A DNA stretch of 56,027 bases, from contig DATLUQ010000054.1 in assembly GCA_035533015.1 (NCBI GenBank), positions 1-56,027 on the forward strand, in the 5' to 3' direction. Each line of letters opens with the position of its first letter. Positions within the stretch are counted from its first letter, which is position 1. The notes under the pieces are model-generated. The model worked only from the letters and a program-made list of their open reading frames with translations. It searched no databases and was not told the origin of the DNA. Both the position numbers and the translations under genes were made by a program. Source of the stretch: Gemmatimonadaceae bacterium. Lineage in GTDB: Bacteria > Gemmatimonadota > Gemmatimonadetes > Gemmatimonadales > Gemmatimonadaceae. Of the stretch, positions 1-7,983 are shown one piece after another.

Positions 1-390
1 CTGTCTGGAAAATACGGCGTCGCCGCGGGTCGGGTCGGGCCGACTGTGGCGGTCCTCCTGGACTCTGCTGAGCAGGCCGGATTGTTCCGAGTATCCGGAA
101 GTCGGAGCCGAATGGTCGAGCCGATTATTGGGCCCCCGGCGAAGGGGACTTCGTCCAGTACTCCTGCGGAATCGCGTAGCCCCCACGCCACTCCGTCTGT
201 TGACGCCGTACCACGCTCAGGTGGAAGCGCGATTTCTGGTGGGCTCAACGTTCCAGACGCGATCTTCGGGATCTTCAGGGACTTGCCTCCTGCGGACACC
301 CCGATCAGCACCAAGAAGCGAGCGGCGATGATCGCCGCGTTCACCGCGACCGTTAACTGGATCTATCCGGAGGAAGAAGCAGGGACCTAG
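1..390 (+). CDS. Unidentified protein, C-terminal part (runs off left edge)
   Basis: The frame is open from the first base of the window to a TAG at 388-390 and encodes about 129 residues. A GTG at 46 could start a 114-residue protein, but nothing shows that the gene begins inside the window. Third codon positions are G/C-rich in the last 50 codons, and an inverted repeat typical of a terminator follows the stop directly; both favour a real gene end. I recognise no domain. The middle is rich in Ser, Pro and Gly, and the C-terminus (about 40 residues, with Lys-Lys-Arg, a Trp and a Glu-rich end) looks more like folded protein. It could also be a spurious frame. Confidence 0.35.
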   Translation: MSGKYGVAAGRVGPTVAVLLDSAEQAGLFRVSGSRSRMVEPIIGPPAKGTSSSTPAESRSPHATPSVDAVPRSGGSAISGGLNVPDAIFGIFRDLPPADTPISTKKRAAMIAAFTATVNWIYPEEEAGT

Positions 391-395
391 AGACA

Positions 396-420
396 GAAAA
401 GCCCGCTCGCAGGCGGGCTT
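396..420 (-). terminator. Intrinsic terminator, possibly bidirectional
   Basis: Perfect 8-base inverted repeat AAGCCCGC (399-406) / GCGGGCTT (413-420) with a 6-base loop. On the minus strand the stem runs into TTTTCTGTC, a reasonable U-rich tail, so it would stop transcripts from the transposase and the small ORF. On the plus strand it lies 8 bases after the stop of the gene ending at 390 and could also terminate that gene. Confidence 0.6.
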
Positions 421-571
421 CCTGAAATAAGACCTACGGGGACCGTCTGATTTGGTGAGGTCGGCCGACCGATCTAATGACGACGAGCGCGAACGATTGC
501 AACGGGTGTAAGAGCCCGCCGAGTCGCAAGCTAAGCAGGTGCTGGGGTATACACCAGTACCTGCCCTCCCC
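421..571. other. Intergenic stretch with a 10-bp hairpin
   Basis: No gene is supported here. The notable structure is CAGGTGCTGG (536-545) and CCAGTACCTG (554-563) around an 8-base loop. It forms a 10-base-pair stem with one G-U wobble and lies just beyond the stop of the small minus-strand ORF. There is no T-tract, so it may stabilise the transcript end rather than terminate. Confidence 0.4.
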
Positions 572-772
572 CTAGGTCGCCCTTCTGCGTTTCCGCTTCT
601 TGGTCGGAGCAGTCATCTCCGACTTCTTCACGGCAATGATGCGCCGTGTCAGGTCCGCCATTCGATCAAGCGACGATGCCCCCGGCGTGGGTTGCGCCGG
701 GGGTTCGTTATTTCGGGTTCTTGCCACGTCGTCTCCGACCTCTGAGTAAGTGTGGCTTACTTCTTTTCTCAC
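572..772 (-). CDS. Small basic protein coupled to the transposase
   Basis: A 66-codon ORF whose GTG start (772-770) overlaps the transposase TGA in a GTGA arrangement, the usual sign of translational coupling. The product has a Pro/Ser-rich middle and a strongly basic C-terminus (residues about 57-64 include KKRKRRR), as in a nucleic-acid-binding tail. An internal ATG at 661 could give a 29-residue version. I recognise no family, and IS1595 elements usually carry one gene, so this could be a passenger ORF or read-out into flanking DNA. A GC-rich inverted repeat (678-703) lies inside the frame, which argues somewhat against it being a conserved protein. Confidence 0.4.
   Translation of the reverse strand: MRKEVSHTYSEVGDDVARTRNNEPPAQPTPGASSLDRMADLTRRIIAVKKSEMTAPTKKRKRRRAT
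678..703 (+). terminator. GC-rich hairpin, possible plus-strand terminator
   Basis: CCCCCGGCG (679-687) pairs with CGCCGGGGG (695-703) around TGGGTTG, followed on the plus strand by the moderately T-rich TTCGTTATTT. A second, smaller stem AGTAAG/CTTACT with a pyrimidine-rich tail lies about 40 bases further on. Both would act on plus-strand transcription, perhaps protecting the transposase from antisense readthrough. The first stem lies inside the small minus-strand ORF. Confidence 0.35.
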
Positions 773-1734
773 GTCGTAGCGGGTTGCATACCCCTGCCGA
801 TCAACTGCGCGTAGGTCAGGCGACGCCCCACAATATCCTTGACCACGGCGCTGAACCGTCCGTGCTCGCTCTCGCCCCGGATGTTGTACCGGAAGACGGC
901 CTCATGGACATACCGGAACAGGTGGAACGGGTCCACGCTGATGTAGGTGCCTTTGATTCCACGCTTCAAGACCGACCAGAAGTTCTCGACGCTATTGGTA
1001 TGGACGACGCCCCGGACGTATTCCTTGGCCCGGTGGTTCACGGTGTCGTGTTCGTACGCCTTCCCCAGTCCGCGCTGGTAGTTGTTGGACTCGTCGGTGT
1101 AGACGGTGGACCCCGGCTCGATCCGCTGGTGAATGGCGTTGCTGATCGGATAGGCGCCCACGAACCGCATCACCTCGGCATGCACGCGGCGCTTCCCGCG
1201 CACGGAATCCCGCTCGACGGCTCCGAAGACGCCGGTCTTGTTGGTCGGCCCCCGGCCCTTGATGACGCGGCGACGGCGCTTCTTGTGCATGTTCTCCGCA
1301 ATCCCGCCGACGTAGGTCTCGTCCATCTCCACGACGCCCTGCATCTTCTGGAAAGTTGGAGTCTGCATGGCGAGGCGGATACGTGCCAACATGAACCACG
1401 CGGTCTTCTGGGTGACCTTGAGGTCGCGGGCGAGTTCGTACGAGCTGATGCCGTTCCGGCAATTCGCCAACATCCACAGGGCGGGAAGCCACTTGTCCAA
1501 GCCAAGGGGCGAGTCCTCGAAGACCGTCCCGACCTTCACCGAGAACTGCTTTCGGCAGTCGCGGCACTTCCAGATGGAGCGGGACTTCAGGAAGGACGGC
1601 TTCTCGGCGTCGCAATGCGGACAGCGGACGCCAGCGGGCCAGCGCATCTCGACCATGAAGGCCAAGGCACGGTCCTTGTTGGCGAAGTACAGCACAGCTT
1701 CGCGGAGCGAGGTGGGCGATGTAGTATTGGTCAT
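769..1734 (-). CDS. IS1595 family (ISXO2-like) transposase
   Basis: A 321-residue DDE transposase, full length for the family. An N-terminal zinc ribbon is formed by Cys38, Cys41, Cys57 and Cys60. A helix-turn-helix-like region follows at about 95-120. The ISXO2-like catalytic domain carries Asp138 (in MDETYVGG), Asp214 (in YTDESNNY) and Glu250 (in HTNSVENFW), then the KRGIKGTY and FRYN motifs seen at the end of this family. No frameshift or internal stop is visible, so it may be active. It lies just upstream of ptsN in divergent orientation. Its promoter puts the transcript start almost on the ATG, so the mRNA may be leaderless. The gene is followed, with a 4-base overlap, by a small basic ORF. 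Confidence 0.93.
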   Translation of the reverse strand: MTNTTSPTSLREAVLYFANKDRALAFMVEMRWPAGVRCPHCDAEKPSFLKSRSIWKCRDCRKQFSVKVGTVFEDSPLGLDKWLPALWMLANCRNGISSYELARDLKVTQKTAWFMLARIRLAMQTPTFQKMQGVVEMDETYVGGIAENMHKKRRRRVIKGRGPTNKTGVFGAVERDSVRGKRRVHAEVMRFVGAYPISNAIHQRIEPGSTVYTDESNNYQRGLGKAYEHDTVNHRAKEYVRGVVHTNSVENFWSVLKRGIKGTYISVDPFHLFRYVHEAVFRYNIRGESEHGRFSAVVKDIVGRRLTYAQLIGRGMQPATT

Positions 1735-1740
1735 GCCTTG

Positions 1741-1769
1741 AATCTAGGGCGCAACCTTGGGTGTGTCAA
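1741..1769 (-). promoter_or_regulatory. Transposase promoter
   Basis: On the minus strand, -35 TTGACA (1769-1764) and -10 TAGATT (1746-1741) are separated by exactly 17 bases. A start about 7 bases beyond the -10 would coincide with the ATG at 1734, predicting a leaderless or nearly leaderless mRNA. No Shine-Dalgarno could fit. Confidence 0.7.
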
Positions 1770-1821
1770 GTATATTATTGCCCAAGCTAACGGCGCCCCG
1801 AAATGCGTGCAACGCCGCGAT

Positions 1822-1850
1822 TTGACACGACTTGGGCGATTCCGTTAACT
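1822..1850 (+). promoter_or_regulatory. ptsN promoter
   Basis: TTGACA (1822-1827), 17-base spacer, TTAACT (1845-1850). The start would be near 1857, giving a leader of about 68 bases to the ATG at 1925. The 13 bases around the -10 (1840-1852) recur exactly at the rpsO promoter. Confidence 0.6.
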
Positions 1851-1924
1851 TCGCAAGTTCACAACGTTACGCGCGTATCCGGCGCATCGGCGCCGATGCT
1901 CTTACCGTGCGGGGACTGGGGTCC

Positions 1925-2377
1925 ATGGAATTGCGCGAATTCTTCAGCGAAGACGCGATCAAGCTGGAAATAGAAGGCACCACCAAGGACGACGTGCTCA
2001 AGGAGCTGATCGGCCTCCTCAAGCTCGACGAGAAGTCCGACGGCATGCTCTTCAAGATGCTCAAACGGCGCGAGAATCTTGGCTCGACGGGGATCGGTCG
2101 CGGCATCGCCATCCCACACTGCCGCTCGCTCGTCGTCAACAAGCTGCGCGTCGCCTTCGGCCGCAAGCGCGAAGGGCTGGACTTCAAGGCGATCGACGAG
2201 AAGCCGGTCCATTTCTTTTTCCTGATCGTGGCGCCTCCGCTCGAGGTCTCCAATCAGTACTTGCCGGTGCTGGGAAAGATCGCCCAGTTCAGCAAGGAGC
2301 CCGACGTGCCGGGGCGTCTGATGGAGATCACCGAGCCCAAGCAGTTCCTGGCGCTGCTCGAAGAGAAGGGCGTCTAA
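1925..2377 (+). CDS. ptsN: PTS EIIA domain protein (fructose / nitrogen type)
   Basis: A 150-residue single-domain EIIA of the PTS mannitol/fructose-2 fold. His65 in the IPHCRS motif is the expected phospho-acceptor. The frame continues upstream to 1832, but family length and the ATG at 1925 after a G-rich stretch support starting here; the upstream codons include the -10 box of its promoter. No EIIB or EIIC partner is nearby, which suggests a regulatory EIIA-Ntr role rather than sugar uptake. Its stop is 4 bases from the convergent stop of the next gene. The exact subfamily (PtsN versus a fructose EIIA) is inferred. Confidence 0.85.
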   Translation: MELREFFSEDAIKLEIEGTTKDDVLKELIGLLKLDEKSDGMLFKMLKRRENLGSTGIGRGIAIPHCRSLVVNKLRVAFGRKREGLDFKAIDEKPVHFFFLIVAPPLEVSNQYLPVLGKIAQFSKEPDVPGRLMEITEPKQFLALLEEKGV

Positions 2378-2381
2378 GCCT

Positions 2382-3134
2382 TCAGCGGTTGGCGGGCGCC
2401 AGCAGCACCCACATCACCGCGAACACGGCGACGATCAGAAAAAGCGCGTAGACCACCCCGACCGCGGTGGTTCGCCATACCGCGGCGCGCTCGCTCACGC
2501 CGTACGCGGTCTGCACGCCGCGCACCAGGTTCCAACTGGTGTACACGAGGCCCCCCACAGAGGCCACGAAGCCGAGCAGGAACGACCCAGCGAAGCTCAG
2601 CAGCGCCAGCGCCGACAGCAGCAGAAACAGCGCGGAGTGCACCTCGAGCCCGTACACCCAGTTGGCGCGGAATCCCGGCATCTGTCGCCGGAACGCGGCC
2701 TGCATCAATCCGGCCGAGAGGGGCATGAGCAGCAACAGCGCGATGGGGAACGCAAAGGCCAACGCGCGCGTCAACGGCCCGGGGTCGCAGAGTACCTCGC
2801 TCGCTACGTGGAGAGCCCCGACCGCCTCGGGGGAGAGTCCGGCCGTGGTGCCCGGGGTGCCCGCGACCCCGAGCAGCGCAGACAGCCCGGACGCGTCACC
2901 CTTCGATCCGGCGCACGTCGCGGCGACGTCGGACGACGGCACCGCGGCCCTTCGCTGCTGGAGAGAGGTGAGCGCGAAGAAGGCCGTCGCCAACACGGGG
3001 AGCACCCAGACGAGCGGCAGGTGGTCCGCCGGGCGCCCCGCCAACTCCTCACGGGTGAGCGACCCCGGATGGAACACCAGCGCCCGCAGCGTCGCCGCGA
3101 CGCGCCCCCACCCCCGCGCGGGCTCGCCGGTCAC
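2382..3134 (-). CDS. Predicted membrane protein, DUF3667/Yip1-like
   Basis: A 250-residue integral membrane protein starting at GTG. An N-terminal cytoplasmic stretch carries a FHPGSLTREELAGR motif, resembling DUF3667-type proteins (roughly PG-x-x-REYL-x-GKR). About five hydrophobic segments follow near residues 40-60, 125-145, 165-185, 187-205 and 220-245. A Cys/Ser-rich soluble loop lies at about 65-120. It is the last gene of the long run that starts at mreB, 4 bases after guaA. Function is unknown; the family assignment is tentative. Confidence 0.6.
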   Translation of the reverse strand: MTGEPARGWGRVAATLRALVFHPGSLTREELAGRPADHLPLVWVLPVLATAFFALTSLQQRRAAVPSSDVAATCAGSKGDASGLSALLGVAGTPGTTAGLSPEAVGALHVASEVLCDPGPLTRALAFAFPIALLLLMPLSAGLMQAAFRRQMPGFRANWVYGLEVHSALFLLLSALALLSFAGSFLLGFVASVGGLVYTSWNLVRGVQTAYGVSERAAVWRTTAVGVVYALFLIVAVFAVMWVLLAPANR

Positions 3135-3138
3135 TCCC

Positions 3139-4683
3139 TCACTCCCACTCGATCGTGGCCGGGGGTTTGGAACTCACATCGTACGTCACGCGATTCACGC
3201 CACGCACTTCATTGATGATGCGATTGGAGATCCGCGCCAGCACGTCGTGCGGAAACGGAAACCAGTCGGCCGTCATGCCGTCGGTGCTGGTCACGGCGCG
3301 GAGCGCCACCACGTTCTCGTACGTGCGATAGTCGCCCATCACACCCACGCTGCGAATGGGCAGCAGCACCGCGAACGCCTGCCAGATCTCGTCGTACAGC
3401 CCGGCGGCGCGAATCTCCTCGAGGTAGATGGCGTCGGCCCGGCGAAGCACGTCGAGCGCTGGCTCGGTGACCGGTCCGAGGACGCGAATGCCCAGCCCAG
3501 GCCCCGGAAAGGGGTGGCGTCCCACCATCTCCTCGGGCAGCCCGAGCTCCCGCCCCACGTTGCGCACCTCGTCCTTGAACAGTTCCCGCAACGGTTCGAT
3601 GAGTTTGAACCGCATGTCGGGCTTGAGCCCGCCCACATTGTGATGCGTCTTGATCGTCACCGACGGGCCGCCGCTGGGGGAAGCCGACTCGATCACGTCG
3701 GGGTAGAGGGTGCCCTGCACCAGAAATTCGGCGCCCCTGGCGTGGAGGTCGGTGGCGTCCTCGAACACGTCGATGAACGTGTGCCCGATGATCGTGCGCT
3801 TCCGCTCGGGATCCTCGACGTTCGCGAGCGCGTCGAGAAAACGCCGCGACGCGTCAACGGTCACGAGATCGATGGCCATCTGGGCGCGGAAGGTGCGCTC
3901 CACCTGCTCGCGCTCGTGCTGGCGCAGGAGCCCGGTGTCCACGAAAACGCAGGTGAGCTGGTCGCCGATCGCGCGGTGCACGAGCGCCGCGGCCACTGCC
4001 GAATCGACGCCCCCGGAGAGCCCGCAGATCACGCGCGCGCCGCCCACGAGCTCGCGTACCCTGGCCACCTCATCCTCGATGAACGTGCCCGGCGTCCACG
4101 ACGCCTCGGCGCGGCAGATCGCGAACAGGAAGTTCGCGATGATGTCGGTGCCGCGCGCGGTGTGGGCCACCTCGGGATGAAACTGCACCCCGAACAGCGG
4201 GCGCGTGACATGCCGATACGCGGCGATCGGCGAGTTGGCGGTGCGCGCGATGGGCAGGAACCCCTCGGGCAACGCCGTGACCTGATCGCCGTGGCTCATC
4301 CACGCCGCAAACGACTCGGCGCGCGCGAACCCGGCGAACAGCCCCGTATCTTCGAGCACTGATACATCGGCCCGGCCGTATTCACGGTGCGGGGCGTGGG
4401 TGACCTCGCCGCCGGCGACGTGGGCGATGAGGTTCATGCCGTAGCAGACGCCGAGCACCGGGGCGATGTCGAGCACTGCGGGGTCGAGCGTGGGGGCGCC
4501 GGCATCGTATACCGAGTTGGGCCCGCCGCTCAGAATGATGCCCGTGGGATGCCACTCGCGGATCCACTCCGCGGTGCGCGTGGGCGGGTGGATCTCCGAG
4601 TACACCCGCGCCTCGCGCACTCGCCGCGCGATGAGTTGGGTGTACTGCGAGCCGTAATCGATGATCAGGATGCGGGAAGGCAC
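3139..4683 (-). CDS. guaA: GMP synthase (glutamine-hydrolysing)
   Basis: Converts XMP, ATP and glutamine to GMP. Taken as 514 residues from the GTG at 4683, because the recognisable domain begins at once ([14 protein letters not shown]); the extra 44 codons upstream overlap the preceding gene and have no family counterpart. The class I amidotransferase domain has nucleophile Cys80 in GVCYGMN and the His/Glu pair in VQFHPEV. The ATP pyrophosphatase domain has the [13 protein letters not shown]-loop, and the C-terminal dimerisation domain ends in PPATIEWE as in GuaA generally. It lies 32 bases downstream of a phosphoesterase gene and 4 bases before the DUF3667-like gene. Confidence 0.96.
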   Translation of the reverse strand: MPSRILIIDYGSQYTQLIARRVREARVYSEIHPPTRTAEWIREWHPTGIILSGGPNSVYDAGAPTLDPAVLDIAPVLGVCYGMNLIAHVAGGEVTHAPHREYGRADVSVLEDTGLFAGFARAESFAAWMSHGDQVTALPEGFLPIARTANSPIAAYRHVTRPLFGVQFHPEVAHTARGTDIIANFLFAICRAEASWTPGTFIEDEVARVRELVGGARVICGLSGGVDSAVAAALVHRAIGDQLTCVFVDTGLLRQHEREQVERTFRAQMAIDLVTVDASRRFLDALANVEDPERKRTIIGHTFIDVFEDATDLHARGAEFLVQGTLYPDVIESASPSGGPSVTIKTHHNVGGLKPDMRFKLIEPLRELFKDEVRNVGRELGLPEEMVGRHPFPGPGLGIRVLGPVTEPALDVLRRADAIYLEEIRAAGLYDEIWQAFAVLLPIRSVGVMGDYRTYENVVALRAVTSTDGMTADWFPFPHDVLARISNRIINEVRGVNRVTYDVSSKPPATIEWE

Positions 4684-4715
4684 GGAGCGCTGGGTCGGGA
4701 CGAAGGTCGAAGGGG

Positions 4716-5225
4716 CTACCGCTTCCACTCGGCGGGATCGAGGGTCAGGAACTCCACGTTCTTGGTGTCGAGGTCGAGGATCGCCGCTTGGGGCGTGCCG
4801 TGCAACCATCCGCACGCTTCGCCAGGATTGAGGATGAGGGTATCCCCGCGCGTCTTCATCTCCTGCTGGTGCGTGGAGCCGTGCACGACGACGGTGTGCG
4901 ATTCGAGCGACCGCTTCTGGACGTCGCCGATGTCGTGCACGATCAGGATGCGCTGGCCGCCCACGTCGAAGCTGTGTGGCGATTCGAACAGTTCCAGGCC
5001 CAGTCCCGCGCTGGCGCGTGTGCGCAGGCCTTCGGGATCGCCGTCGTTCCGGCCGAACACGCCGGCCAACGTCACGTGCGCATCCTCGAACGGCTTGAGA
5101 ACGAACGGCGAGCAGAAATCCCCCGCGTGCAACACCATGCTCACGCCCGCCGACGCCATCTGACGCAGCAGTTCCGCCACCGCGGGTACGCGGTCGTGCG
5201 AATCGGCCATCACGCCTACGCGCAT
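4716..5225 (-). CDS. YfcE/MJ0936-type metallophosphoesterase
   Basis: A 169-residue calcineurin-like phosphodiesterase. The two-metal motifs are in order: ADSHD (Asp8, His10), HAGDF, GRNDGD, VHDIG and VHGSTH. This is the small YfcE/MJ0936 group, which hydrolyses phosphodiesters in vitro; the physiological substrate is unknown. The ATG at 5225 overlaps the lysA stop by one base (TGATG), so translation is probably coupled. Confidence 0.85.
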   Translation of the reverse strand: MRVGVMADSHDRVPAVAELLRQMASAGVSMVLHAGDFCSPFVLKPFEDAHVTLAGVFGRNDGDPEGLRTRASAGLGLELFESPHSFDVGGQRILIVHDIGDVQKRSLESHTVVVHGSTHQQEMKTRGDTLILNPGEACGWLHGTPQAAILDLDTKNVEFLTLDPAEWKR

Positions 5226-6505
5226 CACTGCCTCCAGTCTGGGTGGTCGACCTCGCGCCGCACGAGATCTTCGTACGATTCCCGTTCGGTGACCACGGCG
5301 AACCGGTCGCCGTCCACGAGCACTTCGGCCGGCCGCCGCCGGCTGTTGTAGTTGGATCCCATCACCGAGCCGTAGGCGCCGGCGTCGAACACGGCGAGCA
5401 GATCGCCCGCCGCCGGGTCGTCCATCGTGCGGTCGAGGGCCAGGAAATCCCCCGTCTCGCACACCGGGCCCACCACGTCCAGCACGCCCTGGCCGTCGGC
5501 CGGGCGCACCATCTCGATCCTGTGATATGCCTTGTAGTATGATGGCCGGATCAACTCGGTCATCCCGGCGTCGACCACCGCGTATTCCCGCCCGCCACTG
5601 TGCTTGCGGTAGAGCACACGGGTGAGCAGCACGCCGGCGTTGCCGACGATGAACCGCCCCGGCTCCACCACGAGATCGAGCGCGGTGGCCCGCGCCACGG
5701 GAAGCACCGCCGCCGCGAACTCGTCGAGGTCGATGGGCGTCTCGTCGGCGTAGCGTACGCTCAACCCGCCCCCCACGTCCAGGTGGCGCAGGGTGTCCAC
5801 CCCGGCGCCACGGACGGCGGCACAGAGCTCGGCCAGCCGCGCGGCCCCCGCGCGGTACGGTTCCACGTGCGTCAACATGGACCCGAGGTGCATGTCGAGC
5901 CCGGCCAGCGTCACGCGCGGCAACCCGGCCGCCACCCGCGCCACGCGCAGCGCCTCGTCGAACGGAATGCCGAACTTGTGACCGCGTTCCCCGGTCTTGA
6001 TGTAGTGGTGCGCGGCGTCCACGGTCACCTCGGGATTGACGCGCAGCGACACGCGCGCGTCGACCCGCAGTTCCGCGGCGATGCGGTCGATGGCCCGCAC
6101 TTCGGCCTCCGACTCGGCATTGATCAGCGCGACGCCGGCGGCCAGTGCCTCACGCAGTTCGTCGTCGGTCTTTCCCACCCCGCCAAAGATGATGTCATGG
6201 CCGGAGAACCCCGCCCGCAACGCGCGGTACAGCTCGCCCCCCGACACCACGTCCACCCCGCTCCCCATCTCGCGGAGCAGCCGCAGCAGGGCGAGGTTGG
6301 AATTTGCTTTGAGCGTGTAGTGCACGCGGTGCGCCACGGGGGAGAGCACCGCGTCCAATGCCCGGTACCGTTCACGCACCAACGCCGCGCTGTACACGAA
6401 CGCCGGCGTGCCCGCCTGTTCGGCGATGCGCGCCAGCGGCACGCCCTCCGCCAGGAGCGTCCCGTCGACGCGCGGAAAACCGGCGGTCAGTACGCCTTGG
6501 CCCAT
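5225..6505 (-). CDS. lysA: Diaminopimelate decarboxylase
   Basis: Last step of lysine synthesis: meso-diaminopimelate to lysine and CO2, PLP-dependent. 426 residues from the ATG at 6505, overlapping the end of proS by 19 bases; no nearer start codon fits. The alanine-racemase-like barrel carries the PLP lysine at Lys66 in HYTLKANSN. The C-terminal sheet domain has the substrate/PLP motif [11 protein letters not shown] and a late YNSR. The DAP-forming genes lie 40 kb away at 48877-54756, so the pathway is split over two loci in this window. Confidence 0.95.
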   Translation of the reverse strand: MGQGVLTAGFPRVDGTLLAEGVPLARIAEQAGTPAFVYSAALVRERYRALDAVLSPVAHRVHYTLKANSNLALLRLLREMGSGVDVVSGGELYRALRAGFSGHDIIFGGVGKTDDELREALAAGVALINAESEAEVRAIDRIAAELRVDARVSLRVNPEVTVDAAHHYIKTGERGHKFGIPFDEALRVARVAAGLPRVTLAGLDMHLGSMLTHVEPYRAGAARLAELCAAVRGAGVDTLRHLDVGGGLSVRYADETPIDLDEFAAAVLPVARATALDLVVEPGRFIVGNAGVLLTRVLYRKHSGGREYAVVDAGMTELIRPSYYKAYHRIEMVRPADGQGVLDVVGPVCETGDFLALDRTMDDPAAGDLLAVFDAGAYGSVMGSNYNSRRRPAEVLVDGDRFAVVTERESYEDLVRREVDHPDWRQ

Positions 6506-7956
6506 ACCGCCTCGGTGCTGGCCGGACGCCCGCACCGGAGACAGGTCTTCGGCGCGTCCGCCGATCGGAATTCCTCGTCCGGGAGCACCCGGATCGTCGC
6601 CTTGGTGTCGGCCTTGATCTGGGCTTCGCACGCCCCGTCGCCGCACCAGCCCGCGTACACGAACCCCCCTTCCCCCTCCATCAGCTCGCGGAACCGATCG
6701 TAGGTGATGGGTTCACGAATGCTGTGCTGCTCCCGCCGTTCCCGGGCCACGATGAGCATGTCAGCCTGGATGCGCGACAGCAGTTCGGCCACGTCCTCGC
6801 CCAGCGTGTCGAGCGAGGCCGGGCGCTTCTCGCGCGTATCGCGCCGCACGAGCACGACCTGGTTCTTGTCCAGGTCGCGGGGGCCGATCTCCATGCGCAC
6901 CGGGACGCCCCGCAGTTCCCACTCGAAGTACTTGGCCCCCGGCTTGATGCCCTCACGGGCGTCGACGTGTACCCGCAGGCGGCCAGGTTCGCGCTGCTCC
7001 CACGCGCCGAAACTCTCCACGATCCGGTCGGCCGCCTCGAGCACGCGCACGCGGTCCTCGTCGGTCTTGTAGATCGGAACGATCACCACCTCGATCGGCG
7101 CGAGCAGCGGCGGCACGCGCAGTCCGACGTCGTCCCCATGCGTCATCACCAACCCGCCGACGAGCCGCGTCGAGACACCCCAGCTCGTGTTCCAGGCATA
7201 TTCGATGCTCCCCGATTCACTCTGGAACTTGAGGTCGAACACCTTGGCGAAGTTCTGTCCGAGGTCGTGCGACGTGCCGGCCTGCAGCGCCTTGTTGTCC
7301 TGCATCATCGCTTCGCACGAATACGTGCGCACCGCCCCCGCGAACCGCTCCGAGTCGGTCTTGCGGCCGGTGACCACCGGCATCGCCATCCACCCTTCCA
7401 TGAAATCGCGGTAGACGCCCAGCATCTTGCGCGCCTCGGCCTCTGCCTCATCGTGCGTGGCGTGCGCCGTGTGCCCCTCCTGCCACAGGAACTCCAGCGT
7501 GCGCAGGAATAGCCGCGTGCGCATCTCCCATCGCACCACGTTGGCCCACTGGTTGATCAGCAGCGGCAGGTCGCGATAGCTGTGCACCCACTTGGAGAAC
7601 ATCTCGTAGATGATGGTCTCCGAGGTGGGCCGGATGACGAGCGGCTCGTCGAGCTTCTTGCCCCCGCCGTGCGTGACCACGGCCGTCTCCGGTGCGAATC
7701 CCTCGACATGCGCGGCCTCGCGCTGCAGAAAGCTCTGTGGGATGAGCAGCGGGAAGTAGGCGTTCTGGTGGCCCGTCGCCTTGAACTTGTCGTCCAGCGC
7801 ACGCTGCATCCGCTCCCAGATGCCGTAGCCGTTGGGGCGGATGACCATGCAGCCGCGCACCGGCGAGTAGTCGGCCAACTCGGCCTTGAGCACCGCCTCG
7901 TTGTACCACGCGCTGAAGTCCTCGGCGCGGGTCGTCAGCTTCTTGTCGTCAGCCAT
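6487..7956 (-). CDS. proS: Prolyl-tRNA synthetase, short (type 3) form
   Basis: 489 residues, well below the roughly 570 of the Escherichia coli type, because the INS editing domain between motifs 2 and 3 is absent. This is the Thermus/archaeal/eukaryal-like architecture. Class II motifs are visible: FPLLIPQS near motif 1, then IRPTSETIIYEMFSKWVHSYRDLP and RWEMRTRLFLRTLEFLWQEGH around motif 2 (each quoted stretch is part of one conserved block at residues 105-170). Anticodon-binding and C-terminal zinc-ribbon-like domains follow, ending in a Tyr. It lies 27 bases after hisS, so two synthetases are adjacent. Confidence 0.95.
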   Translation of the reverse strand: MADDKKLTTRAEDFSAWYNEAVLKAELADYSPVRGCMVIRPNGYGIWERMQRALDDKFKATGHQNAYFPLLIPQSFLQREAAHVEGFAPETAVVTHGGGKKLDEPLVIRPTSETIIYEMFSKWVHSYRDLPLLINQWANVVRWEMRTRLFLRTLEFLWQEGHTAHATHDEAEAEARKMLGVYRDFMEGWMAMPVVTGRKTDSERFAGAVRTYSCEAMMQDNKALQAGTSHDLGQNFAKVFDLKFQSESGSIEYAWNTSWGVSTRLVGGLVMTHGDDVGLRVPPLLAPIEVVIVPIYKTDEDRVRVLEAADRIVESFGAWEQREPGRLRVHVDAREGIKPGAKYFEWELRGVPVRMEIGPRDLDKNQVVLVRRDTREKRPASLDTLGEDVAELLSRIQADMLIVARERREQHSIREPITYDRFRELMEGEGGFVYAGWCGDGACEAQIKADTKATIRVLPDEEFRSADAPKTCLRCGRPASTEAVWAKAY

Positions 7957-7983
7957 GCGTGGGTTGCGGTGGAGGGAGCCGGC

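Larger units (their letters stand above)
699..1799 (-). mobile_element. IS1595-family insertion sequence, ends tentative
   Basis: The transposase gene identifies the element. Candidate ends are GGGG at 699 (reading right) and GGGG at 1799 (reading left). The two 19-base ends share the pattern GGGGnnnCGTTAnnTnGGG, 13 of 19 positions, giving an element of about 1.1 kb. The 8 bases flanking these ends are not duplicates, so either the insertion is old or the ends are misplaced. Confidence 0.4.

Noticed and set aside
691-1756. GGTTGCGCC at 691-699 and its inverted copy at 1748-1756 as IS ends
   Set aside because: Only 9 bases match, the flanks differ, and the right copy lies within the transposase promoter; the GGGG ends at 699 and 1799 fit slightly better.
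2467-4362. 631-codon plus-strand open frame over guaA and the DUF3667-like gene
   Set aside because: Shadow of two minus-strand genes; no start context and no domain.
5226-5462. N-terminal extension of the phosphoesterase
   Set aside because: The extra 79 residues are Arg/Gly/Pro-rich and antisense-like over the lysA end; the family begins at the ATG at 5225.
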